Positions 24,001 through 36,000 of a stretch of 64,000 nt of DNA are shown here, one piece after another (position 1 is the first letter of the stretch; each line of letters begins with the position of its first letter). The notes under the pieces are model-generated. The model ran no database searches. It was not told the DNA's origin and was given only the letters and a program-made list of their open reading frames with translations. Position numbers and translations under genes: made by a program. The DNA lies in NCBI GenBank assembly GCA_037176705.1, contig JBAWUJ010000108.1, forward strand, positions 124,001 through 188,000, read 5' to 3'. Source of the stretch: Molossus alvarezi (taxonomy: Eukaryota > Chordata > Mammalia > Chiroptera > Molossidae).

Positions 24001-27000
24001 CCAAGGTCTGCGCCCGGGGGGCCGGGGGTCCGCCCCACGGGGCTGCGCTGCCCCACCGGGGGGGGGCGCGGGCGCCCGCGAGTTGCGGCGCCTTGCGCGG
24101 CGGCCTGCTGGTGTGCTGCTGGGGCGTGGGGGGATCCCCTCTGGGCCCCAGAACCCCTCGCTCGGCCCCCGGCGTGGGCTGGGGCGCGTGCGTGCGTGGG
24201 CTGCGTGGCCCTCGGCCCGAAGCGCGGCAGGTGCGCAGCTGGCTGGCTGTGGGGGGACCAAAAAGGAGCGGCCAAAGCCTACAGCACCCGGCATTCCCAG
24301 GCGGTCTCCCATCCAAGTCCTGACCGGGCCCGACCCTGCTTAGCTTCCCAGATCCCACGAGATCGGGCGCGTTCAGGGTGGTATGGCCGGAGACGTTGGC
24401 GGCCGCCTCCAGGCGCCCTAAGAGTCCAGCGCCTGGGCTGGCAGCCCCCCGGGCAGCCCCCCCGGCCGCCAGGCGGAGCGCGGACCGGCCCCTCTCAGCT
24501 CTCGGGGACCCAGGCGCGCGGTCCGTCCCGCCCAGCCTCGAACGAGGTCCTCACCGCGGAGCTCGGCAGGCCGCGCATGCGCAGTCCAGGGGCCCCAAGG
24601 TCTGCGCCCGGGGGGCCGGGGGTCCGCCCCACGGGGCTGCGCTGCCCCACCGGGGGGGGGCGCGGGCGCCCGCGAGTTGCGGCGCCTTGCGCGGCGGCCT
24701 GCTGGTGTGCTGCTGGGGCGTGGGGGGATCCCCTCTGGGCCCCAGATTCCCTCGCTCGGCCCCCGGCGTGGGCTGGGGCGCGTGCGTGCGTGGGCTGCGT
24801 GGCCCTCGGCCCGAAGCGCGGCAGGTGCGCAGCTGGCTGGCTGTGGGGGGACCAAAAAGGAGCGGCCAAAGCCTACAGCACCCGGCATTCCCAGGCGGTC
24901 TCCCATCCAAGTCCTGACCGGGCCCGACCCTGCTTAGCTTCCCAGATCCCACGAGATCGGGCGCGTTCAGGGTGGTATGGCCGGAGACGTTGGCGGCCGC
25001 CTCCAGGCGCCCTAAGAGTCCAGCGCCTGGGCTGGCAGCCCCCCGGGCAGCCCCCCCGGCCGCCAGGCGGAGCGCGGACCGGCCCCTCTCAGCTCTCGGG
25101 GACCCAGGCGCGCGGTCCGTCCCGCCCAGCCTCGAACCAGGTCCTCACCGCGGAGCTCGGCAGGCCGCGCATGCGCAGTCCAGGGGCCCCAAGGTCTGCG
25201 CCCGGGGGGCCGGGGGTCCGCCCCACGGGGCTGCGCTGCCCCACCGGGGGGGGGCGCGGGCGCCCGCGAGTTGCGGCGCCTTGCGCGGCGGCCTGCTGGT
25301 GTGCTGCTGGGGCGTGGGGGGATCCCCTCTGGGCCCCAGAACCCCTCGCTCGGCCCCCGGCGTGGGCTGGGGCGCGTGCGTGCGTGGGCTGCGTGGCCCT
25401 CGGCCCGAAGCGCGGCAGGTGCGCAGCTGGCTGGCTGTGGGGGGACCAAAAAGGAGCGGCCAAAGCCTACAGCACCCGGCATTCCCAGGCGGTCTCCCAT
25501 CCAAGTCCTGACCGGGCCCGACCCTGCTTAGCTTCCCAGATCCCACGAGATCGGGCGCGTTCAGGGTGGTATGGCCGGAGACGTTGGCGGCCGCCTCCAG
25601 GCGCCCTAAGAGTCCAGCGCCGGGGCTGGCAGCCCCCCGGGCAGCCCCCCCGGCCGCCAGGCGGAGCGCGGACCGGCCCCTCTCAGCTCTCGGGGACCCA
25701 GGCGCGCGGTCCGTCCCGCCCAGCCTCGAACCAGGTCCTCACCGCGGAGCTCGGCAGGCCGCGCATGCGCAGTCCAGGGGCCCCAAGGTCTGCGCCCGGG
25801 GGGCCGGGGGTCCGCCCCACGGGGCTGCGCTGCCCCACCGGGGGGGGGCGCGGGCGCCCGCCAGTTGCGGCGCCTTGCGCGGCGGCCTGCTGGTGTGCTG
25901 CTGGGGCGTGGGGGGATCCCCTCTGGGCCCCAGATTCCCTCGCTCGGCCCCCGGCGTGGGCTGGGGCGCGTGCGTGCGTGGGCTGCGTGGCCCTGGGCCT
26001 GAAGCGCGGCAGGTGCGCAGCTGGCTGGCTGTGGGGGGACCAAAAAGGAGCGGCCAAAGCCTACAGCACCCGGCATTCCCAGGCGGTCTCCCATCCAAGT
26101 CCTGACCGGGCCCGACCCTGCTTAGCTTCCCAGATCCCACGAGATCGGGCGCGTTCAGGGTGGTATGGCCGGAGACGTTGGCGGCCGCCTCCAGGCGCCC
26201 TAAGAGTCCAGCGCCTGGGCTGGCAGCCCCCCGGGCAGCCCCCCCGGCCGCCAGGCGGAGCGCGGACCGGCCCCTCTCAGCTCTCGGGGACCCAGGCGCG
26301 CGGTCCGTCCCGCCCAGCCTCGAACCAGGTCCTCACCGCGGAGCTCGGCAGGCCGCGCATGCGCAGTCCAGGGGCCCCAAGGTCTGCGCCCGGGGGGCCG
26401 GGGGTCCGCCCCACGGGGCTGCGCTGCCCCACCGGGGGGGGGCGCGGGCGCCCGCGAGTTGCGGCGCCTTGCGCGGCGGCCTGCTGGTGTGCTGCTGGGG
26501 CGTGGGGGGATCCCCTCTGGGCCCCAGATTCCCTCGCTCGGCCCCCGGCGTGGGCTGGGGCGCGTGCGTGCGTGGGCTGCGTGGCCCTCGGCCCGAAGCG
26601 CGGCAGGTGCGCAGCTGGCTGGCTGTGGGGGGACCAAAAAGGAGCGGCCAAAGCCTACAGCACCCGGCATTCCCAGGCGGTCTCCCATCCAAGTCCTGAC
26701 CGGGCCCGACCCTGCTTAGCTTCCCAGATCCCACGAGATCGGGCGCGTTCAGGGTGGTATGGCCGGAGACGTTGGCGGCCGCCTCCAGGCGCCCTAAGAG
26801 TCCAGCGCCTGGGCTGGCAGCCCCCCGGGCAGCCCCCCCGGCCGCCAGGCGGAGCGCGGACCGGCCCCTCTCAGCTCTCGGGGACCCAGGCGCGCGGTCC
26901 GTCCCGCCCAGCCTCGAACCAGGTCCTCACCGCGGAGCTCGGCAGGCCGCGCATGCGCAGTCCAGGGGCCCCAAGGTCTGCGCCCGGGGGGCCGGGGGTC

Positions 27001-30000
27001 CGCCCCACGGGGCTGCGCTGCCCCACCGGGGGGGGGCGCGGGCGCCCGCGAGTTGCGGCGCCTTGCGCGGCGGCCTGCTGGTGTGCTGCTGGGGCGTGGG
27101 GGGATCCCCTCTGGGCCCCAGATTCCCTCGCTCGGCCCCCGGCGTGGGCTGGGGCGCGTGCGTGCGTGGGCTGCGTGGCCCTCGGCCCGAAGCGCGGCAG
27201 GTGCGCAGCTGGCTGGCTGTGGGGGGACCAAAAAGGAGCGGCAAAAGCCTACAGCACCCGGCATTCCCAGGCGGTCTCCCATCCAAGTCCTGACCGGGCC
27301 CGACCCTGCTTAGCTTCCCAGATCCCACGAGATCGGGCGCGTTCAGGGTGGTATGGCCGGAGACGTTGGCGGCCGCCTCCAGGCGCCCTAAGAGTCCAGC
27401 GCCTGGGCTGGCAGCCCCCCGGGCAGCCCCCCCGGCCGCCAGGCGGAGCGCGGACCGGCCCCTCTCAGCTCTCGGGGACCCAGGCGCGCGGTCCGTCCCG
27501 CCCAGCCTCGAACCAGGTCCTCACCGCGGAGCTCGGCAGGCCGCGCATGCGCAGTCCAGGGGCCCCAAGGTCTGCGCCTGGGGGGCCGGGGGTCCGCCCC
27601 ACGGGGCTGCGCTGCCCCACCGGCGGGCGCGGGCGCCCGCGAGTTGCGGCGCCTTGCGCGGCGGCCTGCTGGTGTGCTGCTGGGGCGTGGGGGGATCCCC
27701 TCTGGGCCCCAGATTCCCTCGCTCGGCCCCCGGCGTGGGCTGGGGCGCGTGCGTGCGTGGGCTGCGTGGCCCTCGGCCCGAAGCGCGGCAGGTGCGCAGC
27801 TGGCTGGCTGTGGGGGGACCAAAAAGGAGCGGCGAAAGCCTACAGCACCCGGCATTCCCAGGCGGTCTCCCATCCAAGTCCTGACCGGGCCCGACCCTGC
27901 TTAGCTTCCCAGATCCCACGAGATCGGGCGCGTTCAGGGTGGTATGGCCGGAGACGTTGGCGGCCGCCTCCAGGCGCCCTAAGAGTCCAGCGCCTGGGCT
28001 GGCAGCCCCCCGGGCAGCCCCCCCGGCCGCCAGGCGGAGCGCGGACCGGCCCCTCTCAGCTCTCGGGGACCCAGGCGCGCGGTCCGTCCCGCCCAGCCTC
28101 GAACCAGGTCCTCACCGCGGAGCTCGGCAGGCCGCGCATGCGCAGTCCAGGGGCCCAAGGTCTGCGCCTGGGGGGCCGGGGGTCCGCCCCACGGGGCTGC
28201 GCTGCCCCACCGGGGGGGGCGCGGGCGCCCGCGAGTTGCGGCACCTTGCGCGGCGGCCTGCTGGTGTGCTGCTGGGCGTGGGGGTCCCCTCTGGGCCCCA
28301 GATTCCCTCGCTCGGCCCCCGGCGTGGGCTGGGGCGCGTGCGTGCGTGGGCTGCGTGGCCCTCGGCCCGAAGCGCGGCAGGTGCGCCAGCTGGCTGGCTG
28401 TGGGGGGACCAAAAAGGAGCGGCGAAAGCCTACAGCACCCGGCATTCCCAGGCGGTCTCCCATCCAAGTCCTGACCGGGCCCGACCCTGCTTAGCTTCCC
28501 AGATCCCACGAGATCGGGCGCGTTCAGGGTGGTATGGCCGGAGACGTTGGCGGCCGCCTCCAGGGCCCTAAGAGTCCAGCGCCTGGGCTGGCAGCCCCCC
28601 GGGCAGCCCCCCCGGCCGCCAGGCGGAGCGCGGACCGGCCCCTCTCAGCTCTCGGGGACCCAGGCGCGCGGTCCGTCCCGCCCAGCCTCGAACCAGGTCC
28701 TCACCGCGGAGCTCGGCAGGCCGCGCATGCGCAGTCCAGGGGCCCCAAGGTCTGCGCCTGGGGGGCCGGGGGTCCGCCCCACGGGGCTGCGCTGCCCCAC
28801 CGGCGGGCGCGGGCGCCCGCGAGTTGCGGCGCCTTGCGCGGCGGCCTGCTGGTGTGCTGCTGGGGCGTGGGGGGATCCCCTCTGGGCCCCAGATTCCCTC
28901 GCTCGGCCCCCGGCGTGGGCTGGGGCGCGTGCGTGCGTGGGCTGCGTGGCCCTCGGCCCGAAGCGCGGCAGGTGCGCAGCTGGCTGGCTGTGGGGGGACC
29001 AAAAAGGAGCGGCGAAAGCCTACAGCACCCGGCATTCCCAGGCGGTCTCCCATCCAAGTCCTGACCGGGCCCGACCCTGCTTAGCTTCCCAGATCCCACG
29101 AGATCGGGCGCGTTCAGGGTGGTATGGCCGGAGACGTTGGCGGCCGCCTCCAGGCGCCCTAAGAGTCCAGCGCCTGGGCTGGCAGCCCCCCGGGCAGCCC
29201 CCCCGGCCGCCAGGCGGAGCGCGGACCGGCCCCTCTCAGCTCTCGGGGACCCAGGCGCGCGGTCCGTCCCGCCCAGCCTCGAACCAGGTCCTCACCGCGG
29301 AGCTCGGCAGGCCGCGCATGCGCAGTCCAGGGGCCCCAAGGTCTGCGCCTGGGGGGCCGGGGGTCCGCCCCACGGGGCTGCGCTGCCCCACCGGCGGGCG
29401 CGGGCGCCCGCGAGTTGCGGCGCCTTGCGCGGCGGCCTGCTGGTGTGCTGCTGGGGCGTGGGGGGATCCCCTCTGGGCCCCAGATTCCCTCGCTCGGCCC
29501 CCGGCGTGGGCTGGGGCGCGTGCGTGCGTGGGCTGCGTGGCCCTCGGCCCGAAGCGCGGCAGGTGCGCAGCTGGCTGGCTGTGGGGGGACCAAAAAGGAG
29601 CGGCGAAAGCCTACAGCACCCGGCATTCCCAGGCGGTCTCCCATCCAAGTCCTGACCGGGCCCGACCCTGCTTAGCTTCCCAGATCCCACGAGATCGGGC
29701 GCGTTCAGGGTGGTATGGCCGGAGACGTTGGCGGCCGCCTCCAGGCGCCCTAAGAGTCCAGCGCCTGGGCTGGCAGCCCCCCGGGCAGCCCCCCCGGCCG
29801 CCAGGCGGAGCGCGGACCGGCCCCTCTCAGCTCTCGGGGACCCAGGCGCGCGGTCCGTCCCGCCCAGCCTCGAACCAGGTCCTCACCGCGGAGCTCGGCA
29901 GGCCGCGCATGCGCAGTCCAGGGGCCCCAAGGTCTGCGCCTGGGGGGCCGGGGGTCCGCCCCACGGGGCTGCGCTGCCCCACCGGCGGGCGCGGGCGCCC

Positions 30001-33000
30001 GCGAGTTGCGGCGCCTTGCGCGGCGGCCTGCTGGTGTGCTGCTGGGGCGTGGGGGGATCCCCTCTGGGCCCCAGATTCCCTCGCTCGGCCCCCGGCGTGG
30101 GCTGGGGCGCGTGCGTGCGTGGGCTGCGTGGCCCTCGGCCCGAAGCGCGGCAGGTGCGCAGCTGGCTGGCTGTGGGGGGACCAAAAAGGAGCGGCGAAAG
30201 CCTACAGCACCCGGCATTCCCAGGCGGTCTCCCATCCAAGTCCTGACCGGGCCCGACCCTGCTTAGCTTCCCAGATCCCACGAGATCGGGCGCGTTCAGG
30301 GTGGTATGGCCGGAGACGTTGGCGGCCGCCTCCAGGCGCCCTAAGAGTCCAGCGCCTGGGCTGGCAGCCCCCGGGCAGCCCCCCCGGCCGCCAGGCGGAG
30401 CGCGGACCGGCCCCTCTCAGCTCTCGGGGACCCAGGCGCGCGGTCCGTCCCGCCCAGCCTCGAACCAGGTCCTCACCGCGGAGCTCGGCAGGCCGCGCAT
30501 GCGCAGTCCAGGGGCCCCAAGGTCTGCGCCTGGGGGGCCGGGGGTCCGCCCCACGGGGCTGCGCTGCCCCACCGGCGGGCGCGGGCGCCCGCGAGTTGCG
30601 GCGCCTTGCGCGGCGGCCTGCTGGTGTGCTGCTGGGGCGTGGGGGGATCCCCTCTGGGCCCCAGATTCCCTCGCTCGGCCCCCGGCGTGGGCTGGGGCGC
30701 GTGCGTGCGTGGGCTGCGTGGCCCTCGGCCCGAAGCGCGGCAGGTGCGCAGCTGGCTGGCTGTGGGGGGACCAAAAAGGAGCGGCAAAAGCCTACAGCAC
30801 CCGGCATTCCCAGGCGGTCTCCCATCCAAGTCCTGACCGGGCCCGACCCTGCTTAGCTTCCCAGATCCCACGAGATCGGGCGCGTTCAGGGTGGTATGGC
30901 CGGAGACGTTGGCGGCCGCCTCCAGGCGCCCTAAGAGTCCAGCGCCTGGGCTGGCAGCCCCCCGGGCAGCCCCCCCGGCCGCCAGGCGGAGCGCGGACCG
31001 GCCCCTCTCAGCTCTCGGGGACCCAGGCGCGCGGTCCGTCCCGCCCAGCCTCGAACCAGGTCCTCACCGCGGAGCTCGGCAGGCCGCGCATGCGCAGTCC
31101 AGGGGCCCCAAGGTCTGCGCCTGGGGGGCCGGGGGTCCGCCCCACGGGGCTGCGCTGCCCCACCGGCGGGCGCGGGCGCCCGCGAGTTGCGGCGCCTTGC
31201 GCGGCGGCCTGCTGGTGTGCTGCTGGGGCGTGGGGGGATCCCCTCTGGGCCCCAGATTCCCTCGCTCGGCCCCCGGCGTGGGCTGGGGCGCGTGCGTGCG
31301 TGGGCTGCGTGGCCCTCGGCCCGAAGCGCGGCAGGTGCGCAGCTGGCTGGCTGTGGGGGGACCAAAAAGGAGCGGCGAAAGCCTACAGCACCCGGCATTC
31401 CCAGGCGGTCTCCCATCCAAGTCCTGACCGGGCCCGACCCTGCTTAGCTTCCCAGATCCCACGAGATCGGGCGCGTTCAGGGTGGTATGGCCGGAGACGT
31501 TGGCGGCCGCCTCCAGGCGCCCTAAGAGTCCAGCGCCTGGGCTGGCAGCCCCCCGGGCAGCCCCCCCGGCCGCCAGGCGGAGCGCGGACCGGCCCCTCTC
31601 AGCTCTCGGGGACCCAGGCGCGCGGTCCGTCCCGCCCAGCCTCGAACCAGGTCCTCACCGCGGAGCTCGGCAGGCCGCGCATGCGCAGTCCAGGGGCCCC
31701 AAGGTCTGCGCCTGGGGGGCCGGGGGTCCGCCCCACGGGGCTGCGCTGCCCCACCGGCGGGCGCGGGCGCCCGCGAGTTGCGGCGCCTTGCGCGGCGGCC
31801 TGCTGGTGTGCTGCTGGGGCGTGGGGGGATCCCCTCTGGGCCCCAGATTCCCTCGCTCGGCCCCCGGCGTGGGCTGGGGCGCGTGCGTGCGTGGGCTGCG
31901 TGGCCCTCGGCCCGAAGCGCGGCAGGTGCGCAGCTGGCTGGCTGTGGGGGGACCAAAAAGGAGCGGCGAAAGCCTACAGCACCCGGCATTCCCAGGCGGT
32001 CTCCCATCCAAGTCCTGACCGGGCCCGACCCTGCTTAGCTTCCCAGATCCCACGAGATCGGGCGCGTTCAGGGTGGTATGGCCGGAGACGTTGGCGGCCG
32101 CCTCCAGGCGCCCTAAGAGTCCAGCGCCTGGGCTGGCAGCCCCCCGGGCAGCCCCCCCGGCCGCCAGGCGGAGCGCGGACCGGCCCCTCTCAGCTCTCGG
32201 GGACCCAGGCGCGCGGTCCGTCCCGCCCAGCCTCGAACCAGGTCCTCACCGCGGAGCTCGGCAGGCCGCGCATGCGCAGTCCAGGGGCCCCAAGGTCTGC
32301 GCCTGGGGGGCCGGGGGTCCGCCCCACGGGGCTGCGCTGCCCCACCGGCGGGCGCGGGCGCCCGCGAGTTGCGGCGCCTTGCGCGGCGGCCTGCTGGTGT
32401 GCTGCTGGGGCGTGGGGGGATCCCCTCTGGGCCCCAGATTCCCTCGCTCGGCCCCCGGCGTGGGCTGGGGCGCGTGCGTGCGTGGGCTGCGTGGCCCTCG
32501 GCCCGAAGCGCGGCAGGTGCGCAGCTGGCTGGCTGTGGGGGGACCAAAAAGGAGCGGCGAAAGCCTACAGCACCCGGCATTCCCAGGCGGTCTCCCATCC
32601 AAGTCCTGACCGGGCCCGACCCTGCTTAGCTTCCCAGATCCCACGAGATCGGGCGCGTTCAGGGTGGTATGGCCGGAGACGTTGGCGGCCGCCTCCAGGC
32701 GCCCTAAGAGTCCAGCGCCTGGGCTGGCAGCCCCCCGGGCAGCCCCCCCGGCCGCCAGGCGGAGCGCGGACCGGCCCCTCTCAGCTCTCGGGGACCCAGG
32801 CGCGCGGTCCGTCCCGCCCAGCCTCGAACCAGGTCCTCACCGCGGAGCTCGGCAGGCCGCGCATGCGCAGTCCAGGGGCCCCAAGGTCTGCGCCTGGGGG
32901 GCCGGGGGTCCGCCCCACGGGGCTGCGCTGCCCCACCGGCGGGCGCGGGCGCCCGCGAGTTGCGGCGCCTTGCGCGGCGGCCTGCTGGTGTGCTGCTGGG

Positions 33001-36000
33001 GCGTGGGGGGATCCCCTCTGGGCCCCAGATTCCCTCGCTCGGCCCCCGGCGTGGGCTGGGGCGCGTGCGTGCGTGGGCTGCGTGGCCCTCGGCCCGAAGC
33101 GCGGCAGGTGCGCAGCTGGCTGGCTGTGGGGGGACCAAAAAGGAGCGGCGAAAGCCTACAGCACCCGGCATTCCCAGGCGGTCTCCCATCCAAGTCCTGA
33201 CCGGGCCCGACCCTGCTTAGCTTCCCAGATCCCACGAGATCGGGCGCGTTCAGGGTGGTATGGCCGGAGACGTTGGCGGCCGCCTCCAGGCGCCCTAAGA
33301 GTCCAGCGCCTGGGCTGGCAGCCCCCCGGGCAGCCCCCCCGGCCGCCAGGCGGAGCGCGGACCGGCCCCTCTCAGCTCTCGGGGACCCAGGCGCGCGGTC
33401 CGTCCCGCCCAGCCTCGAACCAGGTCCTCACCGCGGAGCTCGGCAGGCCGCGCATGCGCAGTCCAGGGGCCCCAAGGTCTGCGCCTGGGGGGCCGGGGGT
33501 CCGCCCCACGGGGCTGCGCTGCCCCACCGGCGGGCGCGGGCGCCCGCGAGTTGCGGCGCCTTGCGCGGCGGCCTGCTGGTGTGCTGCTGGGGCGTGGGGG
33601 GATCCCCTCTGGGCCCCAGATTCCCTCGCTCGGCCCCCGGCGTGGGCTGGGGCGCGTGCGTGCGTGGGCTGCGTGGCCCTCGGCCCGAAGCGCGGCAGGT
33701 GCGCAGCTGGCTGGCTGTGGGGGGACCAAAAAGGAGCGGCGAAAGCCTACAGCACCCGGCATTCCCAGGCGGTCTCCCATCCAAGTCCTGACCGGGCCCG
33801 ACCCTGCTTAGCTTCCCAGATCCCACGAGATCGGGCGCGTTCAGGGTGGTATGGCCGGAGACGTTGGCGGCCGCCTCCAGGCGCCCTAAGAGTCCAGCGC
33901 CTGGGCTGGCAGCCCCCCGGGCAGCCCCCCCGGCCGCCAGGCGGAGCGCGGACCGGCCCCTCTCAGCTCTCGGGGACCCAGGCGCGCGGTCCGTCCCGCC
34001 CAGCCTCGAACCAGGTCCTCACCGCGGAGCTCGGCAGGCCGCGCATGCGCAGTCCAGGGGCCCCAAGGTCTGCGCCTGGGGGGCCGGGGGTCCGCCCCAC
34101 GGGGCTGCGCTGCCCCACCGGCGGGCGCGGGCGCCCGCGAGTTGCGGCGCCTTGCGCGGCGGCCTGCTGGTGTGCTGCTGGGGCGTGGGGGGATCCCCTC
34201 TGGGCCCCAGATTCCCTCGCTCGGCCCCCGGCGTGGGCTGGGGCGCGTGCGTGCGTGGGCTGCGTGGCCCTCGGCCCGAAGCGCGGCAGGTGCGCAGCTG
34301 GCTGGCTGTGGGGGGACCAAAAAGGAGCGGCAAAAGCCTACAGCACCCGGCATTCCCAGGCGGTCTCCCATCCAAGTCCTGACCGGGCCCGACCCTGCTT
34401 AGCTTCCCAGATCCCACGAGATCGGGCGCGTTCAGGGTGGTATGGCCGGAGACGTTGGCGGCCGCCTCCAGGCGCCCTAAGAGTCCAGCGCCTGGGCTGG
34501 CAGCCCCCCGGGCAGCCCCCCCGGCCGCCAGGCGGAGCGCGGACCGGCCCCTCTCAGCTCTCGGGGACCCAGGCGCGCGGTCCGTCCCGCCCAGCCTCGA
34601 ACCAGGTCCTCACCGCGGAGCTCGGCAGGCCGCGCATGCGCAGTCCAGGGGCCCCAAGGTCTGCGCCTGGGGGGCCGGGGGTCCGCCCCACGGGGCTGCG
34701 CTGCCCCACCGGCGGGCGCGGGCGCCCGCGAGTTGCGGCGCCTTGCGCGGCGGCCTGCTGGTGTGCTGCTGGGGCGTGGGGGGATCCCCTCTGGGCCCCA
34801 GATTCCCTCGCTCGGCCCCCGGCGTGGGCTGGGGCGCGTGCGTGCGTGGGCTGCGTGGCCCTCGGCCCGAAGCGCGGCAGGTGCGCAGCTGGCTGGCTGT
34901 GGGGGGACCAAAAAGGAGCGGCGAAAGCCTACAGCACCCGGCATTCCCAGGCGGTCTCCCATCCAAGTCCTGACCGGGCCCGACCCTGCTTAGCTTCCCA
35001 GATCCCACGAGATCGGGCGCGTTCAGGGTGGTATGGCCGGAGACGTTGGCGGCCGCCTCCAGGCGCCCTAAGAGTCCAGCGCCTGGGCTGGCAGCCCCCC
35101 GGGCAGCCCCCCCGGCCGCCAGGCGGAGCGCGGACCGGCCCCTCTCAGCTCTCGGGGACCCAGGCGCGCGGTCCGTCCCGCCCAGCCTCGAACCAGGTCC
35201 TCACCGCGGAGCTCGGCAGGCCGCGCATGCGCAGTCCAGGGGCCCCAAGGTCTGCGCCTGGGGGGCCGGGGGGCCACCCCACGGGGCTGCGCTGCCCCAC
35301 CGGCGGGCGCGGGCGCCCGCGAGTTGCGGCGCCTTGCGCGGCGGCCTGCTGGTGTGCTGCTGGGGCGTGGGGGGATCCCCTCTGGGCCCCAGATTCCCTC
35401 GCTCGGCCCCCGGCGTGGGCTGGGGCGCGTGCGTGCGTGGGCTGCGTGGCCCTCGGCCCGAAGCGCGGCAGGTGCGCAGCTGGCTGGCTGTGGGGGGACC
35501 AAAAAGGAGCGGCGAAAGCCTACAGCACCCGGCATTCCAGGCGGTCTCCCATCCAAGTCCTGACCGGGCCCGACCCTGCTTAGCTTCCCAGATCCCACGA
35601 GATCGGGCGCGTTCAGGGTGGTATGGCCGTAGACGTTGGCGGCCGCCTCCAGGCGCCCTAAGAGTCCAGCGCCTGGGCTGGCAGCCCCCCGGGCAGCCCC
35701 CCCGGCCGCCAGGCGGAGCGCGGACCGGCCCCTCTCAGCTCTCGGGGACCCAGGCGCGCGGTCCGTCCCGCCCAGCCTCGAACCAGGTCCTCACCGCGGA
35801 GCTCGGCAGGCCGCGCATGCGCAGTCCAGGGGCCCCAAGGTCTGCGCCTGGGGGGCCGGGGGGCCGCCCCACGGGGCTGCGCTGCCCCACCGGCGGGCGC
35901 GGGCGCCCGCGAGTTGCGGCGCCTTGCGCGGCGGCCTGCTGGTGTGCTGCTGGGGCGTGGGGGGATCCCCTCTGGGCCCCAGATTCCCTCGCTCGGCCCC